Assembly (NCBI GenBank): GCA_038234815.1
Contig: JBBQSU010000052.1
Location: forward strand, 1 to 22,531
Direction: 5' to 3'
Length of the DNA stretch: 22,531 nt
From: JBBQSU01 sp038234815
GTDB lineage: Bacteria; Planctomycetota; Phycisphaerae; Tepidisphaerales; Tepidisphaeraceae
The notes below the pieces were generated by a model that saw nothing but the letters and a program-made list of their open reading frames with translations, was not told the DNA's origin and did no database searches. Positions 1 to 7,005 of the stretch are shown here, in pieces. Both the position numbers and the translations under genes were made by a program. Numbering within the stretch: the stretch's first letter is position 1; each line of letters begins with the position of its first letter.

Positions 1-706
1 CCAGTTCTTCCATCGCCTGCGGGCCGTGATAGGCGATCTTGAGAAAGATCGGTCTTCCACGCGAGGGGACGCCGGCCAGGGTGCGCACGATCAGGTCATT
101 GATATACCGGCCAAGGTCGGTGGGGCAGCGGTCTTCGCAGGCGTTGGGATCAAACACCTCCAAGAAATGCCGAAATCCCTTGTGCTCGGCTTCGATACGG
201 AACTGCCGATACGCTTCCAGCGCCGGTAGATCCAGCTCAACGCTGTTGTTCGGTGTCATCGAATAAAGGCCGAGGTTCGCACCCTGGGTTCGTTCGTGTG
301 CCGCCGGTTCAAGCTTGCCCGCCTGCGCATGATCGATCATCGCCGTCCGAAAAGGCCGAGAGGGCGCCTGCCCATAAGTTCCGCCCATGGGCAGGTGAAT
401 GTCGGTGGTGTCATTGGCCCGAACCGCGGGCGTGATGGCGGAGTCATCAAACAGTCGCTCTTGCAGAGTCAGCATTTCGCTGGTGCTGCAGCTCATCAGC
501 ATAATGTCGACCAGGCCCTGCTGGACGTTCTGGCGGATTTGCTGGCGATATTCGGCCAGCGTACGCCGCTTCCGGGTGATCGGATCGATGCCGGTGGAGG
601 CCAGTCCGGCGGCCATATCGGCGTCCTTGGCGTCGGCGAGAATGAAGTCTTTTGACCCCGCGGGGTCGGCATGAATACGAGCCAGTTTTTCGTCGAGCGA
701 TTTCAT
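1..706 (-). CDS. TIM-barrel, class I aldolase-like protein (3' end beyond left edge)
   Basis: The frame is open from an ATG at 706 through the left edge, giving 235 residues with no stop. I do not recognise a named family with certainty. The pattern looks like alternating strands and helices of a TIM barrel: a first strand with FILADAKDADM (21-31), a second with VDIMLMSC (66-73), a later FLEVFDPN (181-188), and IFLKIAYHGP (220-229). The last segment places Lys223 where class I aldolases of the FbaB/DeoC type have the Schiff-base lysine, so a lyase role is possible but unproven. It follows the class II aldolase by 58 bp on the same strand and is probably the next gene of the BMC operon. There is no clear Shine-Dalgarno sequence. 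An enzyme acting on the sugar that feeds the compartment is an inference from context only. Confidence 0.7.
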   Translation of the reverse strand, partial: MKSLDEKLARIHADPAGSKDFILADAKDADMAAGLASTGIDPITRKRRTLAEYRQQIRQNVQQGLVDIMLMSCSTSEMLTLQERLFDDSAITPAVRANDTTDIHLPMGGTYGQAPSRPFRTAMIDHAQAGKLEPAAHERTQGANLGLYSMTPNNSVELDLPALEAYRQFRIEAEHKGFRHFLEVFDPNACEDRCPTDLGRYINDLIVRTLAGVPSRGRPIFLKIAYHGPQAMEEL

Positions 707-764
707 GACGGATACACGCAAATTGTGGCGAAAATCGTCAACGTGACCACAGTTCCAATGCACG

Positions 765-1694
765 TCACGCCGCGGCCATGATCTGGTCCGTGATCGTTTG
801 CACCAGTCGTTCGATATCGGCTTCGGTGTATTGGCTGGGAGCAAGATTGCCAATGACGGCTTCCAGTGACGCGCTGCCGGCCTGGGCCGGGGCGGGGACG
901 GTGGTGTTGCCACAGGCCATCAGACCGCGTGTGCCGATCTCGCCACCGACGCGCGACAGGAAATCTGTGCCGGCGCAGGCCAGCTTCTCCAATGGCTGGC
1001 CGGTCCGCGGGTCGGGCATGCCGAAGCGCGCCTTCAGGTCGATCAACTCCTTCATCTCGTTGGCTTCAAGCGGGCGCACACTGCCCAGTTGCTTGGCCAG
1101 CAGCAGGATCCGTGAATACGCATCGACGATCTCGAGCTTGTAATAGGCGTCTTCCAGATCTTTGCCATAGCAGACCACGCCGTGGTTGCCGAGCAGAATG
1201 GTGTTGGAATCTTTCACATAAGGCAGGATCGATTCGCCGAGGCGGGTGTCGCCAGGCGTGACGTACTTGGCCGTCTTCACCGGGCCGAGAAACACTTCTG
1301 CTTCGGGGTGGATGCAACTCGGCAGATCGACGCCGGCCACAGCAAAAGCCGTGGCATGAGGCGGGTGACTATGCACGACCGCGTTCACATCCGCGCGGGC
1401 TTTGTAGATGGTCAGGTGCAGCAGGATTTCGCTGGTGCGCTTGCGCTTCCCGCTCACCTGCTTGCCGTCCATGTCCACCACGCACATGTCATCGGGCTTC
1501 AGGTTGCCTTTGCTGATGAGGCTGGGCGTGCAGAGGATACGGTCTTCGCTTAAGCGGAATGAGTGGTTGCCTTCGTTGCCGGCGCAAAAGCCCTTCAGCC
1601 AGATTCTCCGGCCGACATCGCACATCTGTTCTTTCAGCTTGAATTCACTCATAAAAGTCCGCGTGTTGTTTTTTCCGGTGCCGTTGTATGCCAT
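765..1694 (-). CDS. Class II aldolase (fuculose/rhamnulose-1-phosphate type) with C-terminal encapsulation helix
   Basis: Zn-dependent class II aldolase/adducin family protein of 309 residues. In PVM compartments this enzyme cleaves L-fuculose- or L-rhamnulose-1-phosphate to dihydroxyacetone phosphate and L-lactaldehyde. Visible motifs are GNEGNHS (39-45), Glu89 in TSEI as the probable catalytic acid, HSHPPHA with metal ligands His108 and His110, and GNHG with His171. The core ends near residue 210. Beyond it lies an extension with a Pro/Ala/Gly/Ser-rich linker (about 260-288) and a final amphipathic helix (YTEADIERLVQTITDQIMAAA region), the layout of an encapsulation peptide. FucA enzymes are usually near 215 residues, so the tail is extra. 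I chose the ATG at 1694 because AGG lies 8 bases upstream; a GTG at 1703 and an ATG at 1652 are alternatives. It follows BMC-P no. 3 closely. Confidence 0.9.
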   Translation of the reverse strand: MAYNGTGKNNTRTFMSEFKLKEQMCDVGRRIWLKGFCAGNEGNHSFRLSEDRILCTPSLISKGNLKPDDMCVVDMDGKQVSGKRKRTSEILLHLTIYKARADVNAVVHSHPPHATAFAVAGVDLPSCIHPEAEVFLGPVKTAKYVTPGDTRLGESILPYVKDSNTILLGNHGVVCYGKDLEDAYYKLEIVDAYSRILLLAKQLGSVRPLEANEMKELIDLKARFGMPDPRTGQPLEKLACAGTDFLSRVGGEIGTRGLMACGNTTVPAPAQAGSASLEAVIGNLAPSQYTEADIERLVQTITDQIMAAA

Positions 1695-1710
1695 GATTTT
1701 CACCTGCGTT

Positions 1711-2004
1711 TCAGAGTTTCAGTTGGATGGTCACTTGATCGAGGATCGCTGCGTTATAAGCGTCGAGCGGGACTATTTTTTCGGGATAGAAGGGCATGGT
1801 CGCCTCACGGCTCTCCGTGAATGCGATGGTGTCGCCGTCGGACGCACCGAGGTCATCATAAACCACGACAACTTCAGACGTTTTCGGAGCTTGGCCAGCC
1901 AGGGCAAATCGGTCTTGCACGCACACCATGAGGAATCGTCCGCCTACGAGCGTGTCGTAGATGGGATTGAGCGTGAGGCGACCTTTGACGATGCCGATTC
2001 GCAT
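1711..2004 (-). CDS. BMC-P shell pentamer protein no. 3 (EutN/CcmL family)
   Basis: A protein of 97 residues starting MRIGIVKGRLTLNP, which fits the first strand of the EutN/CcmL fold, followed by LVGGRFLMVC, corresponding to the conserved L.G..L.VV segment. EutN/CcmL proteins form pentamers that cap the vertices of the icosahedral shell. It is the most divergent of the three BMC-P copies here, with an acidic middle (VVVYDDLGASDGDTIAF) in place of the usual DLVGAGEGE pattern, but DLGASDGD aligns with it. The ATG at 2004 has GAAGAG upstream. A longer frame reaching 2070 would overlap the preceding gene and lacks family similarity before residue 23. It lies 10 bp after the RpiB-like gene and 16 bp before the aldolase. 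Three BMC-P paralogues match the described PVM gene set. Confidence 0.88.
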   Translation of the reverse strand: MRIGIVKGRLTLNPIYDTLVGGRFLMVCVQDRFALAGQAPKTSEVVVVYDDLGASDGDTIAFTESREATMPFYPEKIVPLDAYNAAILDQVTIQLKL

Positions 2005-2014
2005 TTGCTTCTCT

Positions 2015-2632
2015 TCAGGCTTGGTGTGCCTGTCGGGACAATTCCTGTAATTCCTGTTCGCGGGCCGCATTTTCTCGCCGTGGGGCTTTCGCGAAGCGAG
2101 TGAACATCGCCTTGAACTGCATCAAGGTGTGCCTGCCGGCTTCGACGATCAGCACGTTGGCCGAAAGCTCGTCAATCGCCTGTTCCACCTGCGTCAAGCT
2201 TGTGCCGACGATGGCCCGCAGCAAGGGGCAACGATTGGCATAGACCCCGGCGGCGGCCGTATTGGCGGTGACGAAGATTGCGCCCGCGGCACGCTTTTCT
2301 TTAACCTCGCGGGCCAGGTGTCGAACCGCCGACAGCACGCGCGTCGCATCTTCCAGAATCGTCATCGGTTCCAACGTCGATTCCTGGCTCGCAGCACTAA
2401 GGGCAGCCTTGGCCACGCCGCAAGGCCCGTCGCACCACCAGAGAAACGTACCGGCATCCTTCACGGCCTGCGGCTTGACGGTGCCCGCCGGAACCACCTC
2501 CGCATAGCCCAGCACGATTTTCTTGTGCCTCACCCAATCCCGGGCCAACGGGGTTAGTCTGGCCCGATAGGGCAGCACGATTTTGCCCTCGGTCTTAAGA
2601 AGCCCTTCGAGCTGTCTGGCGGTGAACATCAT
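2015..2632 (-). CDS. EutT-N-terminal-like plus degenerate RpiB-like protein, BMC-associated
   Basis: A protein of 205 residues. The N-terminal part (about 3-42), with LLKTEGKIVLPYRARLTPLA and RDWVRHKKI, resembles the start of EutT/PduO-type BMC proteins, where LPADARLTPSARELL is typical. The C-terminal part (about 117-182), with GAIFVTANTAAAGVYANR, LLRAIVGTS and ELSANVLIVEAGR, follows the RpiB/LacA/LacB sugar-phosphate isomerase pattern. However, the catalytic Cys-Gly-Thr-Gly loop of RpiB is replaced by TANTAA, so isomerase activity is doubtful. No B12-dependent enzyme is nearby, so an adenosyltransferase role is also unlikely. The ATG at 2632 overlaps the stop of BMC-P no. 2 in an ATGATGA arrangement, suggesting translational coupling. 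The function is unknown; a structural, assembly or effector-binding role in the compartment is possible. Confidence 0.8.
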   Translation of the reverse strand: MMFTARQLEGLLKTEGKIVLPYRARLTPLARDWVRHKKIVLGYAEVVPAGTVKPQAVKDAGTFLWWCDGPCGVAKAALSAASQESTLEPMTILEDATRVLSAVRHLAREVKEKRAAGAIFVTANTAAAGVYANRCPLLRAIVGTSLTQVEQAIDELSANVLIVEAGRHTLMQFKAMFTRFAKAPRRENAAREQELQELSRQAHQA

Positions 2633-2886
2633 TGATCGAGAATTCCAATCACGAACCACCGCAAGGGGCTTTTGGCATCGCCGATCAGGTCACGCGCGGC
2701 CTTGCCGTCGCTGTTCAGCACTACGGTTTGCCAGACGGCCGATCCGAGTTTCTCGGCAGCAACCACCGGGTCACCTTCGGGCTGGCGGGCGGCATTAACC
2801 GGCTGGACCACCAGCAATCGCCAGCCAACAAGGCTGGGATGCTTGATCGTCGCTGTCGCATGACCGATGACTGTGCCGAGCTGCAT
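2629..2886 (-). CDS. BMC-P shell pentamer protein no. 2 (EutN/CcmL family)
   Basis: A short protein of 85 residues, the usual size for CcmL/EutN/CsoS4 proteins. MQLGTVIGHATATIKHPSLVGWRLLVVQPVN matches the family start: G.V.G....T.K...L.G..LLVVQP. The end, LRWFVIGILDQ, matches the conserved ...D..VIGIVD of the last strand. It forms pentameric vertices of the shell. The ATG at 2886 has AAAGGA about 7 bases upstream. The stop overlaps the next start by 4 bases. It lies 137 bp after the aldehyde dehydrogenase, the largest gap inside the operon, so it could have additional control there, although I see no convincing promoter. Confidence 0.92.
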   Translation of the reverse strand: MQLGTVIGHATATIKHPSLVGWRLLVVQPVNAARQPEGDPVVAAEKLGSAVWQTVVLNSDGKAARDLIGDAKSPLRWFVIGILDQ

Positions 2887-2900
2887 CCCGATCCTTTTTA

Positions 2901-2925
2901 TTCACCACGAAGACACGACGAAGAT
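2901..2925. repeat. Dispersed ACGAAGACACGA-type intergenic motif
   Basis: The plus strand reads TTCACCACGAAGACACGA followed by CGAAGA. From memory, near-identical ttcaccacgaagacacgaag strings occur dispersed in intergenic DNA of many environmental bacteria. Its role is unknown. Here it lies in the 137-bp gap between the aldehyde dehydrogenase and BMC-P no. 2. Only one copy was noticed in the window, so calling it a repeat rests on recollection and not on copies seen here. Confidence 0.4.
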
Positions 2926-3023
2926 CGAACCTAAAAAACAAAGTTTGAAATGGCGGGAAAGATCAAAAACCGATGTCCCTGTCTTTCCGGTCCGCGCATT
3001 CGCGCTTTCGTAGTTCAATTCTT

Positions 3024-4436
3024 TTAAATCATCCGCAGCGCTCCGGCCATCATCACCCTGCGATAGCGAGTGAACGTGAGCGGGTTGGTAATCCCTTCGC
3101 CCGTAGGAGTGGCGATGCTGTAACTGAGATAGCCTTCGCCGCCGAGGCCCAGACCCGAGGGGCTGGCCCCGTTGACCACAAACAGCGTGGTATTGGCCCT
3201 GCGGCCGAATTTCGTGATCGTATCCAGATTGCGACTGTGAATGATGGCGGTGTGACGGTAGCCATGCTCGGATTCAATGGCGCGATCGATGGCCTCGTCA
3301 CTGTTTTTCACTCGCACGAACGGCACGAAGGGCATCATCTGCTCTTCCTGAACGAACGGGTGATCGAAGCCAGTTTCGCCTACCAGCAATTGTGTCGTTG
3401 GCGGGACGTTCACGCCGGCAGCGCGGGCCAGGACGGCCGCGTCCTTTCCCACCAAATCTTTACTCACGTGGTACTTGTTGTCCTTGGGATCGAGGTTGAA
3501 CGCGGACTTGGTTAAGGCATCAATCTGCGAAGAATTGAGGATAAACGCGCCGTGCTTTTCCATCGTAGACAGAAGCTTGTCGAAAATGCTTTCGACGGCG
3601 AAGACCTGCTTCTCGCCGATGCAGAGGAGGTTGTTGTCAAACGCGCCGCCTTTGACGATCGACGCGGCGGCATTTTCAAGACAGGCGGTTTCATCGACCA
3701 CGACTGGCGGATTGCCCGGTCCGGCCACGATGGCGCGCTTCTTGGACGCCAGCGCCGCCCGCGACACGGCCGGCCCGCCCGTGGCCACCAGCAGGGCGAT
3801 CCCGCGGTGCTTGAAAATTTCCTCGGCCGTCTCCAGCGTCGGCTGAGCGACGACCGTGATGAGATTGTCTATGCCGAATTTGCCGGAGATCGCGCGATTG
3901 TAAGCATCCACGGCCACGCGGGCGCAGTTGATGCCACCGGGGTGGGGGTTACCCACGACAGTATTTCCGCTGGCGATCATGTTGATGCAGTTGGCACTGA
4001 ACGTGGGAATAACGTGGGTGACGGGAGTAATCACGCCGATCACGCCGAAGGGTGCGAATTCCTCAAGGCAGACCCCGTTCCCGCCACTAAAGGCGTTGGT
4101 GACGAGAAATTCCACCCCGGGCACAAGCTCCAGAATTTGCAGTTTCTCGATTTTATGATCGAGGCGGCCGATTTGAGTCTCGTTGAACTCGAGCGTGCCC
4201 CAGGCGGTGGCGTTTTCCTTGGCGATCGACTTAATCAACTTGACGATGCCGTCGCGGTCGGCCAGCGGCAGGCGCGCCAACTTCTGCTGTGCGGCAGTGG
4301 CTGCGATCACGCATTCGTCGATGGTGTTGAAAACACCGGCCTGACCGGTGGGCGAGGCGCCTGGCCGGTTGATTGAATCGGCCTGCAACCGCCGCATCAC
4401 TTCGGCGACAACATCCTGTACGAGCGCTTGGTTCAT
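3024..4436 (-). CDS. CoA-acylating aldehyde dehydrogenase (PduP-like) with N-terminal encapsulation helix
   Basis: A protein of 470 residues. It should oxidise an aldehyde with NAD+ and CoA to the acyl-CoA inside the shell; in PVM compartments the substrate is L-lactaldehyde, giving lactyl-CoA. The catalytic cysteine is Cys272 in GAFDNNLLCIGEKQV, equivalent to FDNNLPCIAEKEV of PduP/EutE. Other family segments are FGVIGVITPVTHVIPT (130-145), GNPHPGG (162-168) and NGASPSGLGLGGEGYLSYSI near the C terminus. The first 19 residues, MNQALVQDVVAEVMRRLQA, form a likely amphipathic helix followed by a Pro/Gly/Ser linker, which is the usual encapsulation signal of PduP. The ATG at 4436 lies 16 bp after BMC-P no. 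1. Substrate assignment depends on the neighbouring aldolase and is an inference. Confidence 0.94.
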   Translation of the reverse strand: MNQALVQDVVAEVMRRLQADSINRPGASPTGQAGVFNTIDECVIAATAAQQKLARLPLADRDGIVKLIKSIAKENATAWGTLEFNETQIGRLDHKIEKLQILELVPGVEFLVTNAFSGGNGVCLEEFAPFGVIGVITPVTHVIPTFSANCINMIASGNTVVGNPHPGGINCARVAVDAYNRAISGKFGIDNLITVVAQPTLETAEEIFKHRGIALLVATGGPAVSRAALASKKRAIVAGPGNPPVVVDETACLENAAASIVKGGAFDNNLLCIGEKQVFAVESIFDKLLSTMEKHGAFILNSSQIDALTKSAFNLDPKDNKYHVSKDLVGKDAAVLARAAGVNVPPTTQLLVGETGFDHPFVQEEQMMPFVPFVRVKNSDEAIDRAIESEHGYRHTAIIHSRNLDTITKFGRRANTTLFVVNGASPSGLGLGGEGYLSYSIATPTGEGITNPLTFTRYRRVMMAGALRMI

Positions 4437-4452
4437 CGGGGACTTCTTTCAC

Positions 4453-4773
4453 CTATGGTGTCTGGTACAACGTCTTGCCACCGAAGACCGCTGAATCAAC
4501 CACGCCAATAATGACCGCATCGGCCGGGAGGTTCTTGGTCTGCTCGGTCATGCGCGCCGACGAGCCTTGCACGATCAGCACGATCTGGCCTTCGCCGGCA
4601 CCGACGACATCGATCGCCACGATCGCCCGGCCGGTGTTGCCCAGCGACGCAGGCGCTTTGGTCGTGTCGTCAACCTTCACGTTCAGGGGTTCGACGACGA
4701 ACAACTTCTGGCCGGACAGCGTCTTGTCCTTCTGTGTGGCCACCACATGACCGGTTACGCGGGCTAAAAACAT
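4453..4773 (-). CDS. BMC-P shell pentamer protein no. 1 (EutN/CcmL family)
   Basis: A protein of 106 residues that fits EutN/CcmL along its length: FLARVTGHVVATQKDKTLSGQKLFVVEPL at the start, then VAIDVVGAGEGQIVLIVQGSSAR (the D.VGAGEG..L...GSSAR signature) and VIIGVVDSAVFGGK at the end. This is the most canonical of the three BMC-P copies. Five subunits form a truncated pentagonal pyramid that closes a shell vertex. It lies between the single-domain BMC-H gene (78-bp gap) and the aldehyde dehydrogenase (16-bp gap), in one direction, so co-transcription is very likely. Confidence 0.95.
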   Translation of the reverse strand: MFLARVTGHVVATQKDKTLSGQKLFVVEPLNVKVDDTTKAPASLGNTGRAIVAIDVVGAGEGQIVLIVQGSSARMTEQTKNLPADAVIIGVVDSAVFGGKTLYQTP

Positions 4774-4851
4774 GACAACTCCAATGAAGGACCAACGAAG
4801 GATCGCGCGGTGCTGCTGCGAGCGCAGGGGCGCGTGGGCTTCGGCCTTCGG

Positions 4852-5121
4852 TTATCCCATTTTCGTCAGGTCGGTGTAGGGTCGGGCGATCACATGGACC
4901 GACACGACTTCGCCCACACGGCCTGCGGCTTCGGCCCCGGCGTCCACTGCGGCCCGGACGGCCGCGACGTCCCCGCGGACCGTAAACGCCACCAGGCCGT
5001 TGCCGACCTTGTGCTGGTCCACGAACGTCACGTTCGCCGACTTCAACGCCGCATCCAGCGCCTCGACGGCCGCCACGACGCCCTTGGTTTCGATCAACCC
5101 GATTGCTTCTGCTACTGCCAT
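4852..5121 (-). CDS. BMC-H shell hexamer protein (single Pfam BMC domain)
   Basis: An 89-residue canonical BMC-domain protein: EAIGLIETKGVVAAVEALDAALKSANV at the start, RGDVAAVRAAVDAGAEAA in the middle and VHVIARPYTDL at the end. Six copies form the flat hexagonal tiles of the shell; the pore loop reads Lys38-Val-Gly-Asn-Gly42, a variant of the usual KxGxG. The ATG at 5121 has a strong AAGGAG about 7 bases upstream, which suits a highly expressed shell protein. A 7-bp hairpin sits just upstream of that ribosome site (5138-5157). It follows the kinase gene by 40 bp. Confidence 0.96.
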   Translation of the reverse strand: MAVAEAIGLIETKGVVAAVEALDAALKSANVTFVDQHKVGNGLVAFTVRGDVAAVRAAVDAGAEAAGRVGEVVSVHVIARPYTDLTKMG

Positions 5122-5137
5122 TGTGATCTCCTTATGA

Positions 5138-5157
5138 TACGGGCGTTTTTGCCCGTA
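5138..5157 (-). other. Intercistronic hairpin before the BMC-H gene
   Basis: TACGGGC (5138-5144) and GCCCGTA (5151-5157) pair over a 6-base loop in the 40-bp gap between the kinase stop and the BMC-H start. In the transcript direction it is followed by the AAGGAG ribosome site and not by a U-run, so it does not look like a terminator. A role as a 5' stabiliser or processing hairpin raising shell-protein output is an inference. Confidence 0.55.
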
Positions 5158-5161
5158 ATAT

Positions 5162-6268
5162 TTAGTTCGCGTTCAACACATTTTCCGTTTGCCGGGCCAC
5201 GACCAACTCCTCGTTGGCCGGCACGATCCAGATTTCTGCTCTTGATTCGACCGCGCTGATTTTCGTTTCTTTTCCGCGGGCCTGATTTTTTTCCTTGTCC
5301 AGCACAATGCCCGCCCAGGCCAGGTTGCGGCAGAGCGCTTCACGAATCGTGATGCTGTTTTCGCCAATCCCGCCGGTGAAGGCCAGCACGTCGCAACCGC
5401 CAAGAACGACGAGGTATTGGCCGATGTAATCGCGGACATTTTCGACGAAGGCGTCGATGGCCAACTTCGCCCGTTCGTTGGTCGCTGCGGCCTTTTCGAT
5501 ATCGCGGAGGTCGTTGCTGATTCCGCTGATGCCCAGGAGGCCCGATTCCTTGCCCAGCATTTTCATCGCCTGCTCGAGGCTGACGCCCTCATGGCCCAGA
5601 CGCTGCATGGCAAAAAGATCAAACTCGCCCACGCGGTTATTGTGCATCACGCCGGTTTGCGGGGTGAGGCCGAAACTGTTGGCAACGCTGCGGCCGCTCT
5701 CGATCGCCGTCACGCTGCAACTGCCGCCCAGGTGGCAACTGATGATCCTGCCGGCGGTTCTGGTCAATTCCGGCACGCGCGTGGCGACATACTTGTGCGA
5801 TGCGCCGTGAAATCCGTATTTGCGTATTCCGAGTTTTTCGGTCCATTCCCAGGGAATGGCATAGACCTGCCGCCGAAGCGGGATGGTCTGATGAAACGCG
5901 GTTTCAAACGCCGCCACCTGCGGTACTTTCGGCAGCTTTTCGGCGAATGCCTTCATCGCGGCGATGTAAGGTGGATTATGCGCCGGCGCGACATCGGCGA
6001 ACTGCTGCATGACGGCGATGACCTTTTCGTCCACGCGTACTGCGCCACTGATCGGCCCGCCATGCACGGCCTTAAAGCCGATGGCCTCGGGCGGGCTTTT
6101 CAATTCTCTCAGAATTACGTCGATGACATCGGCGTGATTCTTGTACGGCGCATTCGCCTGGCCGATGCGCTCGTAAGCCCCGCGGGCCACCTCGGCTCCG
6201 TCAAGCGCCATGTCCAGGAGCTTGTACTTGAAGCTGGTCGAACCGAGATTGGCAACGAGGATAAGCAT
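5162..6268 (-). CDS. Divergent acetate/propionate (acyl) kinase homologue
   Basis: A protein of 368 residues of the acetate kinase family, which transfers phosphate from an acyl-phosphate to ADP. Next to PduL it should conserve the energy of the compartment's acyl-CoA as ATP (lactyl-phosphate to lactate in the PVM scheme). Family motifs are NLGSTSFKYKLL (7-18), VHGG (68-71), FETAFHQTIP (121-130), YGFHGASH (151-158) and FTGGIGENS near the C terminus. Compared with textbook AckA, the Arg of the HRVVHGG motif is Lys66 here, the Asp of FDTAFH is Glu122, and MGTRSGD is replaced by HNNRVGE (Arg212 kept). It is also shorter than the usual 400 or so residues. I chose the ATG at 6268; a TTG at 6274 with AAGG 6 bases upstream is an equal alternative. 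Confidence 0.88.
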   Translation of the reverse strand: MLILVANLGSTSFKYKLLDMALDGAEVARGAYERIGQANAPYKNHADVIDVILRELKSPPEAIGFKAVHGGPISGAVRVDEKVIAVMQQFADVAPAHNPPYIAAMKAFAEKLPKVPQVAAFETAFHQTIPLRRQVYAIPWEWTEKLGIRKYGFHGASHKYVATRVPELTRTAGRIISCHLGGSCSVTAIESGRSVANSFGLTPQTGVMHNNRVGEFDLFAMQRLGHEGVSLEQAMKMLGKESGLLGISGISNDLRDIEKAAATNERAKLAIDAFVENVRDYIGQYLVVLGGCDVLAFTGGIGENSITIREALCRNLAWAGIVLDKEKNQARGKETKISAVESRAEIWIVPANEELVVARQTENVLNAN

Positions 6269-6327
6269 GCGCAATCAATGCCTTATGCCCGGGACATGTC
6301 CTGCCTGAGCATCTGCAAACTCTGGTG

Positions 6328-6903
6328 TTAGACAGCGCCGAAGCCGGCCAGAAGATCACTGTGCGGGCGGGCGATCACATGGCTGGCAACCAGTTCGCCC
6401 ACTTTGCCCGCGGCCTCGGCACCGGCTTCGACGGCGGCCTTCACGCTGCCCACGTCACCTTTGACGATCGTCGTGACGAAGGCGCCGCCGATCTGGATGG
6501 TCTTGACGATTTCGACGTTGGCGGCCTTGCCCATGGCGTCTGCGGCCTCAACACTGCCGACCCATCCCTTGGTCTCGACCGAGCCGATGGCCAGCGCCGG
6601 CCCGGTGGCGGGCTTGGCTTCTGTCTTTTTCGGCTTGGGCAGCAGACCGCCGAGTTCGTCGTGCGGACGCGCGATGACGTGCGCGCTGATGATCGTGCCG
6701 AGACGCCCGGCCGATTCGGTACCGGCATCGATCGCGGCCTTGACGGCGGCCACGTCGCCTTTAACAAAGGCCGTGACCATTCCGCTACCGGCCTTGTCCC
6801 AGCCGATCATCTCGACGTTGGCGGCTTTGAGCATGGCGTCGGTCCCTTCCATCAAAGAAACCAGCCCTTTAACTTCCAGCAGTCCGAGTGCTTCGCTTGC
6901 CAT
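6328..6903 (-). CDS. Two-domain BMC shell protein (tandem BMC domains, BMC-T-sized)
   Basis: A protein of 191 residues with two complete, non-permuted BMC domains: residues 4-84 and 104-184, offset by exactly 100. They align without gaps over 81 positions with 42 identities by my count. Both end in HVIARPH(D/S)(E/D)L. They are joined by a Lys/Pro/Ala linker (about 85-103). Pore loops differ: Lys37-Ala-Gly-Ser-Gly41 in domain 1 and Gln137-Ile-Gly-Gly-Ala141 in domain 2. Three copies would form a pseudohexameric shell tile. The length fits BMC-T proteins, but the close similarity of the halves to each other and to the neighbouring BMC-H points to a fusion of two BMC-H genes. The ATG at 6903 has GGAG 8 bases upstream. 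It is the second gene of the operon. Confidence 0.93.
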   Translation of the reverse strand: MASEALGLLEVKGLVSLMEGTDAMLKAANVEMIGWDKAGSGMVTAFVKGDVAAVKAAIDAGTESAGRLGTIISAHVIARPHDELGGLLPKPKKTEAKPATGPALAIGSVETKGWVGSVEAADAMGKAANVEIVKTIQIGGAFVTTIVKGDVGSVKAAVEAGAEAAGKVGELVASHVIARPHSDLLAGFGAV

Positions 6904-6970
6904 AATAGAGGCTCCAGAAAAAATGCCCGTGAGGCGTTACGCTTTGATTGGTTGTGTTTTTTCTCTCGCT

Positions 6971-6992
6971 CGCCGGCAACCATAAACCGGCG
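6971..6992 (-). other. Intercistronic hairpin before the tandem BMC gene
   Basis: CGCCGG (6971-6976) and CCGGCG (6987-6992) pair over a 10-base loop in the 102-bp gap between pduL and the two-domain shell gene. In the transcript direction it is followed by a purine-rich stretch without a U-run, so it is not a normal terminator. A transcript-stability role is an inference. Confidence 0.45.
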
Positions 6993-7005
6993 GGCAATTG
7001 TTGTT

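Noticed and set aside
5417..6331. 304-codon plus-strand frame opposite the kinase gene
   Set aside because: It is antisense to an intact acyl-kinase frame, with no domain.
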